A program made the position numbers and the translations under genes. Under the pieces are notes generated by a model. It was not told the DNA's origin, made no database searches, and saw nothing but the letters and a program-made list of their open reading frames with translations. From Streptomyces sp. NBC_01381 (GTDB taxonomy: Bacteria > Actinomycetota > Actinomycetes > Streptomycetales > Streptomycetaceae), in contig NZ_JAPEPI010000001.1 of assembly GCF_026340305.1 (NCBI RefSeq), forward strand, positions 62,001-126,000: a DNA stretch of 64,000 nt, read 5' to 3'. This document shows positions 58,411 through 64,000 of this stretch, piece after piece. How positions within the stretch are numbered: the stretch's first letter is position 1; the number at the start of each line of letters is the position of its first letter.

Positions 58411-58908
58411 AGCCCAACTGCCACGCATCTTATGCCCGCCGGTCTGTGATCTGCGACACGGGGTGCGACAACAGCTTTGTGATCTCCACCACCTGACGAA
58501 GGATCATGAAGTCGGATGAGCGGTGATCTTCATACGCGAAGCGCCTGAGTGATCACCAGAGGTGACATCTCAGCGAGTCACCCCTGGTCGAGAGGGTGTC
58601 GCTCTATCAAGGGATGGCGGCCGCAAGCAAATTGGCGCTGGACACATCAGCTTGATAGTGGCGCCCCGTTCACACCTTGGCGGGAGAGGTGTGGACGGAT
58701 GTGGACGTGTGCACCGATTCACGAGCGAGAGTGACGCACCGCCTCGCGCACGGAGCGCCATCTCGCGCGCGGGAGGGAGTGGTGACCCCCGCGCGGGGAT
58801 TCGGTGTCCGGCGCGCGGGGATTCCGTGCCGGGCAACACCCCCGAAATCTGCGGGAGATCTCAGGAAGGTCTCGGCGGGATCTCAGGGAGATCCCCTAGG
58901 GTCGCGGA

Positions 58909-58924
58909 TGTGACCTGCGCCACA
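58909..58924. promoter_or_regulatory. Crp-like site upstream of the NlpC/P60 gene
   Basis: TGTGACCTGCGCCACA is TGTGA-N6-TCACA with one mismatch. It shares its TGTGACCTGC half with the site at 29597. It lies 254 bases before the hydrolase start. Confidence 0.4.
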
Positions 58925-58983
58925 GCGCCATTCGCGGTCGAGAAGCCGGGCTTGGCCAACGGCCTCAACGGGTGGTAGACCGT

Positions 58984-59049
58984 GGGCAATTCGGACGTAT
59001 CACTGAAAGCCCATGATCACAGGCGTGATCACCGTTGTCCGCATTGCCC
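58984..59049 (+). ncRNA. Candidate structured 5' leader (nested hairpins)
   Basis: GGGCAATTCGGAC (58984-58996) pairs with GTCCGCATTGCCC (59037-59049) at 12 of 13 positions. Inside, TGATCAC (59014-59020) pairs perfectly with GTGATCA (59025-59031) over a 4-base loop. The element ends 113 bases before the hydrolase ATG. It does not show the conserved c-di-AMP (ydaO) riboswitch strings. It may be a riboswitch-like or protein-bound leader, or a DNA palindrome acting as an operator. Confidence 0.45.
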
Positions 59050-59162
59050 GTTACGGCGTCAATAAGAAGTGACACGCCCGGGATTCAGGGCCGCCGCGAG
59101 CAACTGTGGCGCAGCACACGTTTCTTGATGGGAACCCTGACTCCCTGATAGCGGTTGTTCTC

Positions 59163-59978
59163 ATGTCCCACACCGCTCACATACCCAGCCACCGGAAGCC
59201 CCGTCGCAGCGCCACGAAGCAGGCCCTGCGCGCCGGAGTTGCCGGTGGCGTCCTCAGCACCCTGGCAGTGGCCGCGGCCGCTGGCACGGCGAACGCCGCC
59301 GAGCCGGTGACCGAGACCATCGAAATGCCCACGCTCACCACGGATCTGTCGACGCAGATCGCGCAGTCCGCGGAGGCCACCCAGCAGGCCGCCGACAGCT
59401 ACGAGCTCCGCGCCGAGCAGGACGCGGCCGCCGTGAAGGCCGCGAAGCAGGCCAAGGAAGACCAGGCGCAGGCCGAGAGGAAGGCCGAGGCCAAGGCGAA
59501 GGCCGAAGCCGCCGCCAAGAAGAAGGCGGAAGAGGAGCGCGCGTCGCGCGCCGCCGAGCGCACCACGCTCAGCGCCTCCGCCGGCGGCTCCAGCGCTTCC
59601 GCCGATGTGGCCGCCCCGGCCAGCGGCAGCGTCGGCACGGTCATCAGCTTCCTCAAGGCCCAGCTCGGCGACGCGTACGTCATGGGTGCGTCCGGGCCCA
59701 ACGCCTGGGACTGCTCCAGCCTCGTCCAGGCCGCGTTCAAGCAGGCGGGCGTGGACCTTCCGCGCGTCTCGCAGGACCAGTCGGTCTCCGGTACGCCGGT
59801 CGCGCTCTCCAACGTCCAGGTGGGCGACATCCTTTACTGGGGTGGCGCCGGTTCCGCGTACCACGTCGGTGTGTACATCGGTAACGGTCAGTACCTCGAC
59901 GCCGCCAACCCCGGCAAGGGCGTTGTCATCCAGGACCTGTCGGGTTACCCGGCCGACGGCGCCGTGCGCGTCCTCTGA
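59163..59978 (+). CDS. Secreted NlpC/P60 peptidoglycan endopeptidase
   Basis: A 271-residue exported cell-wall hydrolase. The signal peptide ends at TANA/AEPV (residues 1-~43). A coiled-coil region follows, rich in Ala/Lys/Glu/Gln (AKAEAAAKKKAEEERASRAA). The C-terminal NlpC/P60 domain has the catalytic Cys in NAWDCSSLVQAAFKQAGVDL, RVSQDQ, and the catalytic His in SAYHVGVYIGNGQYLDAANP. It would cut the D-Glu-mDAP/LL-DAP bond of stem peptides. ATG 59163 is chosen because it begins a proper signal peptide; GTG 59106 is in frame upstream. Confidence 0.92.
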   Translation: MSHTAHIPSHRKPRRSATKQALRAGVAGGVLSTLAVAAAAGTANAAEPVTETIEMPTLTTDLSTQIAQSAEATQQAADSYELRAEQDAAAVKAAKQAKEDQAQAERKAEAKAKAEAAAKKKAEEERASRAAERTTLSASAGGSSASADVAAPASGSVGTVISFLKAQLGDAYVMGASGPNAWDCSSLVQAAFKQAGVDLPRVSQDQSVSGTPVALSNVQVGDILYWGGAGSAYHVGVYIGNGQYLDAANPGKGVVIQDLSGYPADGAVRVL

Positions 59979-60003
59979 GGGCCCTCACAGCCGCACACAG
60001 CAA

Positions 60004-60049
60004 CACAGAAGGGCCGGGAACCCCCAGCGGGGTTCCCGGCCCTTCTGTG
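60004..60049. terminator. Strong terminator hairpin after the NlpC/P60 gene
   Basis: A perfect 21-bp stem runs from 60004 to 60024 (CACAGAAGGGCCGGGAACCCC minus its last base gives the first 20) and pairs with 60029-60049, closed by the loop CAGC. It lies 26 bases after the hydrolase stop and 29 bases past the end of the convergent ABM gene, so it probably stops both. Confidence 0.9.
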
Positions 60050-60077
60050 CGCTTCTGGTGAAGGCTCAGCCCTTCGG

Positions 60078-60404
60078 TCAGCCCTTCGGGGAGAGCTCAC
60101 CCATCTCGGACCAGCTGCCGCCCGGGATCTCGGTGTGGATGATCTCCGGGGTCGCGGCGATCAGCTCGGACATCGTCTCCATGGCGGTCTTGAAGTGGTC
60201 GGACCCGACGTGCACCGCGCCCGCCTCCTGCGAGGCGAAGCCCTCCAGGAGGACGAACTGGTTGGGGTCGTCGACGCTGCGGGACCAGTCGTAGAAGAGG
60301 TTGCCCTCCTCCGCGCGCGTGGCCGCGGTGAACGCGGCGGTCCGCTCCAGCCAGCTGTCGCTGTACTCGGGGCGGACGGTGAACTTGACGGCAATAAAAA
60401 TCAT
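60078..60404 (-). CDS. Putative quinol monooxygenase (ABM domain)
   Basis: A 108-residue dimeric alpha/beta protein of the antibiotic-biosynthesis-monooxygenase family. MIFIAVKFTVRPEYSDSWLE begins the ferredoxin-like fold and NLFYDWSRSVDDPNQFVLLE is diagnostic. Members oxidise quinols or anthrones without cofactors, or act as small-molecule or heme-related oxygenases. The ATG 60404 is preferred; the in-frame extension upstream lacks a ribosome site. It precedes the geranylgeranyl-reductase gene, but the two may have separate promoters. Confidence 0.88.
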   Translation of the reverse strand: MIFIAVKFTVRPEYSDSWLERTAAFTAATRAEEGNLFYDWSRSVDDPNQFVLLEGFASQEAGAVHVGSDHFKTAMETMSELIAATPEIIHTEIPGGSWSEMGELSPKG

Positions 60405-60465
60405 GCGTCCATTTTGCACCGTCTCGCCCGGAGCCCGCGCCGCCAGGCCCTCGGAGCCACCTTGC

Positions 60466-61755
60466 TCAGGCCTTCGGGGCCACCTTGCTCAGGCCGTTGA
60501 TGATGCGGTCCATCGCGTCGCCGCCCGTGGGGTCGGTCAGGTTGGCCAGCATCTTCAGCGTGAACTTCATCAGCATCGGGTGCGTCAGGCCGCGCTGCGT
60601 CGCGATCTTCATGACCTTCGGGTTGCCGATGAGCTTCACGAAGGCGCGGCCGAGGGAGTAGTAGCCGCCGTAGGTGTCCTTGAGGACCTTCGGGTAGCGC
60701 TGCAGCGCCAACTCCCGCTGGGCGGGCGTCTGACGGGCCTGAGCCTGGACGATCACATCTGCGGCGATCTGCCCTGATTCCATGGCGTACGCGATGCCCT
60801 CGCCGTTGAACGGGTTCACCATGCCGCCCGCGTCGCCGACCAGGAGCAGGCCCTTGGTGTAGTGCGGCTGGCGGTTGAAGGCCATCGGCAGTGCGGCGCC
60901 GCGGATCGGCATCGTCATGTTGTCCGGGGTGTAGCCCCAGTCCTCCGGCATCGAGGCGCACCAGGCCTTCAACACCTCGCGCCAGTCCAGCTCCTTGAAG
61001 GCGGCCGACGAGTCGAGGATGCCGAGCCCGACGTTCGACGTGCCGTCACCCATGCCGAAGATCCAGCCGTAGCCGGGAAGCAGCCGGTCCTGGGCGCCGC
61101 GGCGGTCCCACAGCTCCAGCCAGGACTCCAGGTAGTCGTCGTCGTGGCGCGGCGAGGTGAAGTACGTACGGACGGCGACGCCCATCGGACGGTCGTCGCG
61201 GCGGTGCAGCCCCATCGCGAGGGAGAGCCGCGTCGAGTTGCCGTCGGCGGCGACCACAAGCGGCGCGTGGAAGGTGACCGGGGTCTTCTCCTCGCCGAGC
61301 TTGGCGTGCACGCCGGTGATGCGGCCGGTGCGGTCGTCGACGATGGGGGCGCCGACGTTGCAGCGCTCGTGCAGGCGCGCGCCCGCCTTCTGGGCCTGCC
61401 GGGCGAGCTGCTCGTCGAAGTCATCGCGCTTACGGACCAGGCCGTAGTTCGGGTAGGAGGCGAGTTCCGGCCAATCGAGCTGGAGCCGAACGCCGCCGCC
61501 GATGATACGGAGGCCCTTGTTCCGCAGCCAGCCCGCCTCTTCGGAGATGTCGATCCCCATGGAGACGAGCTGCTTGGTGGCGCGCGGCGTCAGACCGTCG
61601 CCGCAGACCTTTTCCCTTGGGAACGCTGTCTTCTCAAGAAGGAGTACGTCGAGTCCGGCCTTCGCCAAGTAGTAGGCCGTCGTGGAGCCGGCTGGCCCGG
61701 CCCCGACGACGATCACATCTGCGGTGTGTTCGGTGAGGGGCTGGGGCTCGGTCAC
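60466..61755 (-). CDS. Geranylgeranyl reductase family flavoprotein (MenJ-like)
   Basis: A 429-residue FAD-dependent reductase. The Rossmann motif is DVIVVGAGPAGSTTAYYLAK, with EKTAFPREKVCGDGLTPRAT (family-specific PxxKxCGDG motif) and the second FAD motif GLLLVGDAGGMVNPFNGEGI. GGR-family enzymes saturate double bonds of polyprenyl chains; MenJ of mycobacteria hydrogenates one unit of menaquinone. A role in menaquinone tailoring fits the neighbourhood of nuo and the polyprenyl synthase. GTG start with GGAG eight bases upstream. Confidence 0.9.
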   Translation of the reverse strand: MTEPQPLTEHTADVIVVGAGPAGSTTAYYLAKAGLDVLLLEKTAFPREKVCGDGLTPRATKQLVSMGIDISEEAGWLRNKGLRIIGGGVRLQLDWPELASYPNYGLVRKRDDFDEQLARQAQKAGARLHERCNVGAPIVDDRTGRITGVHAKLGEEKTPVTFHAPLVVAADGNSTRLSLAMGLHRRDDRPMGVAVRTYFTSPRHDDDYLESWLELWDRRGAQDRLLPGYGWIFGMGDGTSNVGLGILDSSAAFKELDWREVLKAWCASMPEDWGYTPDNMTMPIRGAALPMAFNRQPHYTKGLLLVGDAGGMVNPFNGEGIAYAMESGQIAADVIVQAQARQTPAQRELALQRYPKVLKDTYGGYYSLGRAFVKLIGNPKVMKIATQRGLTHPMLMKFTLKMLANLTDPTGGDAMDRIINGLSKVAPKA

Positions 61756-61852
61756 GGCGGGTTCTCCCCAAGGCTCGAAATCTGTGTGCCGGCGGGCACG
61801 GGATATGGGCAGTCTATGCAGCGGTACTGATCCACCAGCCGAAGGGCCACCC

Positions 61853-62377
61853 GTGACAAAGCAGGCACCGCCGCACCAGACCCTGCCCGCCGTACAGCTG
61901 CGCGTCCCCACCGACGAGGACGCCTTCGTCTGGCACCGGCTGTTCGACGACCCGGACGTCATGGAGTTCCACGGCGGCGTGTCGGCCGAGATGTCCGTGT
62001 ACGAGGAGCTGACGGCCCGGCAGCGCAGACACGACGCCGAACTGGGCTTCTGCTTCTGGACGTTGCTCGACGCGGACGGCGAGCCGATCGGCTTCACGGG
62101 GGCGCAGCCGTGGCCGCACGACTGGGGCCCCAAGGGCAGGATCGAGATCGGCTGGCGGCTGGCGCGCGCCGCTTGGGGCAAGGGGTACGCCACCGCTGCC
62201 GCGAGGGAGAGCCTTGAGCGGGTGCGGGCTGCGGGGATAGCCGACGTGGTGGCCATGGTCGACGTACGCAATGAGCGGTCGGTGGCGGTGGCGGGCCGGC
62301 TCGGCATGCGCCTTGAGGAGACGTTTACGCTTCCGGGGGGACAGCGGCAGGGGCATCGCTTCGGTCTGGTTCTTTAG
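61853..62377 (+). CDS. GNAT-family N-acetyltransferase (RimJ/RimL type)
   Basis: A 174-residue acetyl-CoA-dependent transferase. AVQLRVPTDEDAFVWHRLFD begins the domain, IEIGWRLARAAWGKGYATAA contains the acetyl-CoA loop (Q/R-x2-G-x-G/A variant, AWGKGYA), and VVAMVDVRNERSVAVAGRLG with MRLEETF is typical of ribosomal-protein-alanine or spermidine-type GNATs. The acceptor is unknown. GTG start after GAAGGG. Upstream is a divergent GGR gene. Confidence 0.9.
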   Translation: MTKQAPPHQTLPAVQLRVPTDEDAFVWHRLFDDPDVMEFHGGVSAEMSVYEELTARQRRHDAELGFCFWTLLDADGEPIGFTGAQPWPHDWGPKGRIEIGWRLARAAWGKGYATAAARESLERVRAAGIADVVAMVDVRNERSVAVAGRLGMRLEETFTLPGGQRQGHRFGLVL

Positions 62378-62420
62378 CTCGCCGAGTGCTTCGCTGGGGG
62401 ATGCCACGGGATGCCGTCCT

Positions 62421-62477
62421 CCATCCGCGGCGCCTTCGTGGCTGATCGCGCAGTTCCCCGCGCCCCTTCAGGGCGCG
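62421..62477 (+). repeat. Interspersed hairpin repeat, copy 7 (subtype A)
   Basis: A subtype A copy: CCATCCGCGGCGCCTTCGTG, GCTGATCGCGCAGTTCCCCG, CGCCCCTTCAGGGCGCG. It lies between the GNAT and PASTA genes, 43 bases after the GNAT stop, and ends just before the PASTA ribosome site. Confidence 0.85.
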
Positions 62478-62499
62478 TACCGCCCGGGGGGTGACATCC

Positions 62500-62838
62500 G
62501 TGACGAAGGCGCCCAGGACCGCCGAAGTGCGCGTACCGCGGCTGATCGGTCTCATGGCCGTCGACGCGCGCGAGTCGGCCGCGGAGCACGGTGTGCTGCT
62601 CGCGGCGCCGGACCGCCCCGACTTCCATCTGGTCGTCCTCGACCATGTGGTGCGGCAGTACCCGCTCCCGGGCATGTGGATCCCGCGCGACGCCGTCGTC
62701 ACGGTGTGGTTCGAGCTCGGCCCCGGGGAGGGCGAGGGCGGCGCGGGAGTTCGGGAGCCGCGCCGCCCGGGCACTCCGGGCGGCGGGCTCCAACGGGAGC
62801 TGGACGAGCCGGGACCCGAGGTCGGCGTCGGCTGGTGA
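62500..62838 (+). CDS. Small PASTA-domain protein without a kinase or signal peptide
   Basis: A 112-residue protein. Residues ~10-70 resemble one PASTA fold: VRVPRLIGLMAVDARESAAE, HGVLLAAPDRPDF, VVRQYPLPGMWIPRDAVVTV. PASTA units usually sit outside the cell on Ser/Thr kinases or penicillin-binding proteins, but no membrane anchor or export signal is visible here. The last ~40 residues are Gly/Pro/Glu-rich. GTG 62500 is chosen because GGGGGG lies eight bases upstream; GTG 62491 is in frame. Confidence 0.75.
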   Translation: MTKAPRTAEVRVPRLIGLMAVDARESAAEHGVLLAAPDRPDFHLVVLDHVVRQYPLPGMWIPRDAVVTVWFELGPGEGEGGAGVREPRRPGTPGGGLQRELDEPGPEVGVGW

Positions 62839-62886
62839 CCCCGGGCGCCTCGCCCCGGGGTCATCACCGCACTTCCCGCGGAGCGC

Positions 62887-64000
62887 TCAGCCGTTGATCC
62901 GCCAGCGCTCCAGCGCGATGCGGTGGATCTTCTCGCCCTCGCCCGCGGGCCAGAAGTCCGCGCGCCAGGAGAGCTGGATGGCGTACTCGGTGCCGTTGTC
63001 CGCGACGTAACTCTGGTTCAGCGCATGGATCTCGCGGCCCGACGTGTCGGTGTAGGTGTACTCCCAGATGGCGCCGCCGCGGCCCTGGAAGGTGTTCGGC
63101 TCAAGGCGGATCCGCTCGTAGTCCGACTTCTCCGGGTCCTTCTTGGCGTCCTTCTCGATCGTCGTGAAGTTCTCGTACGAGGTGTACGTGGCGTTCGGCA
63201 CGACGCCGACGAGGAACTCCTCGCGGCCGGTCGACCCGGCGTACACGATCTGCCCCGGCCGGTCCTCACCCTGCCGGGACCACCCCTCGGGGACGGCGAA
63301 CTCGAAGCCGCTGACATCGCTCACGAGTTCCGACCCCGCGGGCACCTGGCCGCCGGAGGTCTCATCGTCGTCCGCGGCGTCGGGGGTCGCGGTCGGCTCG
63401 ACCGTGGGGGTGGGCGTGGCCGAGGGGGACGGCGATCCGTCGGGCTGCTCGGAGCGGCTGACGGCGGGCTTGTCGTCCTTGCCCACGTTGTCGCCCTTGT
63501 CGTCGCCGTTGCTCTGCCAGAGCAGTACACCGGCCGCGGCGCCACCCCCGACGACGAAGGCGGCGGCGAGGGTGCCGACCCAGAGGCCGGCGCGGCTGCG
63601 GGGCTTGGAGGGCTGCTGGCCGAGGTGGAAGGTGTGGGGGTCGTATACGGGGGATGCGGCTGCGGGTATGGGGGATGCGGCTGCCGGTACGGGTGATGCG
63701 TTCGGTACAGGTGATGCGGCCGGTGCGGGGGATGTGGCCGGAGGTGCAGCCGGGGATCCGGCCGGAGACGCGGCCGGAAATGCAGCCGGGGGCCCGGCCT
63801 GAGATGCAGCGGCAGATGCCGCCGCGGACGCATCCGGTGCAACCCCCGCTCCCGGAGCGCCAGTTCCCGCAGGGCCGGCCGGCATCGGCGGGACCGGCGC
63901 CGGGACGACCCCCGGCCGCCGGCCCAGGATCTGCAGCAGGAACGGCGCGACGAACGCCGCCGCGGACACCCAGAGCAGCCCGAACAGCAGCGCGTCCGGC
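62887..64000 (-). CDS. Membrane protein with low-complexity linker and extracellular domain (partial)
   Basis: The gene runs off the right edge; the open frame continues to base 64000 through a hydrophobic segment (LLFGLLWVSAAAFVAPFLLQ). Then come ~110 residues of Ala/Pro/Ser-rich repeats (15-bp units, PVPAAASPI type), a second membrane helix (GLWVGTLAAAFVVGGGAAAG), a Thr/Pro/Asp linker and a ~150-residue outside domain (FEFAVPEGWSRQGEDRPGQI; NFTTIEKDAKKDPEKSDYER). The outside domain resembles C-terminal sensor regions seen on some actinobacterial kinases or export-linked proteins. The missing N-terminus prevents assignment. Confidence 0.75.
   Translation of the reverse strand, partial: PDALLFGLLWVSAAAFVAPFLLQILGRRPGVVPAPVPPMPAGPAGTGAPGAGVAPDASAAASAAASQAGPPAAFPAASPAGSPAAPPATSPAPAASPVPNASPVPAAASPIPAAASPVYDPHTFHLGQQPSKPRSRAGLWVGTLAAAFVVGGGAAAGVLLWQSNGDDKGDNVGKDDKPAVSRSEQPDGSPSPSATPTPTVEPTATPDAADDDETSGGQVPAGSELVSDVSGFEFAVPEGWSRQGEDRPGQIVYAGSTGREEFLVGVVPNATYTSYENFTTIEKDAKKDPEKSDYERIRLEPNTFQGRGGAIWEYTYTDTSGREIHALNQSYVADNGTEYAIQLSWRADFWPAGEGEKIHRIALERWRING

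Larger units (their letters stand above)
58322..59162. other. Long regulatory intergenic region between nuoA and the NlpC/P60 gene
   Basis: No gene is supported in this 841-base divergent region; open frames here lack ribosome sites and codon bias. It contains the Rex-like site (58395), an AGTGATCACC palindrome (58548-58557), several TGATC half sites (58447, 58480, 58524), a 22-bp direct repeat sharing GCGCGGGGATTC at 58791 and 58813, a GGGATCTC/GAGATCCC hairpin (58877-58895), a Crp-like dyad (58909) and a nested hairpin leader (58984-59049). It must hold the promoters of both the nuo operon and the cell-wall hydrolase. Confidence 0.7.

Noticed and set aside
58562..58978. A 138-residue open frame in the nuoA upstream region
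   Set aside because: No ribosome site, Arg/Gly/Pro-rich composition without codon bias, and it overlaps several regulatory palindromes.
58900..59160. c-di-AMP (ydaO) riboswitch before the NlpC/P60 gene
   Set aside because: Expected because such genes often have one, but the conserved strings (for example the GTCAGCTAACC type end) are not present; only unrelated nested hairpins are seen.

Overview
The window is a GC-rich actinobacterial chromosome segment, almost certainly Streptomyces. The evidence is the strong G/C bias at third codon positions, many GTG starts, GTGA/ATGA translationally coupled gene junctions, HxlR/TetR/LuxR regulators, a CHRD protein, a COG4315-type lipoprotein and a 14-gene nuo operon. 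The gene set resembles the nuo region of S. coelicolor, but that comparison is from memory and was not aligned. No rRNA, tRNA, CRISPR array, prophage or transposase gene is visible.

Layout. (1) 1-5260, minus strand: a second, incomplete complex I operon, nuoA2-B2-C2-H2-I2-J2-K2 and the first codons of nuoL2. It lacks the NADH module (E, F, G), has no nuoD in the window, and carries a NuoC with a Pro/Ala/Glu tail of about 360 residues. (2) 5494-10507, plus strand: two tandemly duplicated sensor kinases, an unrecognised membrane protein and one LuxR-type response regulator. (3) 10643-13840: korA-korB (2-oxoacid:ferredoxin oxidoreductase), preceded by a possible coupled small ORF. Regions 1-3 suggest a ferredoxin-fed respiratory module. 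(4) 13860-25040: accessory metabolism. This holds a redox HxlR/SDR pair, RarD, AraC remnants, an HxlR/MFS pair, CGNR/VOC and TetR/DHFR-like divergent pairs, a membrane GT-like protein, an M28 aminopeptidase and a flavin reductase. (5) 25044-31273: a LolA-like/ABC operon, CHRD and COG4315 secreted proteins, and a polyprenyl diphosphate synthase. (6) 31553-42292: POT peptide transporter with a CocE/S15 hydrolase, HAD phosphatase, an ATP-grasp/flavin-oxygenase pair, fumarylacetoacetase and RecQ. (7) 42465-58321, minus strand: the complete nuoA-N operon with a strong terminator and a Rex-like operator upstream. (8) 59163-64000: secreted NlpC/P60 hydrolase with a highly structured leader, ABM-domain protein, geranylgeranyl-reductase-family flavoprotein, GNAT, a lone PASTA protein and a truncated membrane protein.

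How the genes work together. The full nuo operon makes NADH:menaquinone oxidoreductase. The polyprenyl synthase and the geranylgeranyl reductase family protein plausibly supply and tailor the menaquinone side chain. KorAB reduces ferredoxin, and the nuo2 subunits keep the connecting Fe-S clusters and proton-pumping arm, so a Kor -> ferredoxin -> Nuo2 route is a reasonable but unproven hypothesis.

Non-coding structure. Seven copies of a 50-80 bp interspersed hairpin repeat (two related subtypes) sit mostly at gene 3' ends, and one has become part of a protein-coding sequence. Several well-formed operators, overlapping leaderless divergent promoters, terminators, a DnaA-box palindrome and a nested-hairpin leader RNA are also described.
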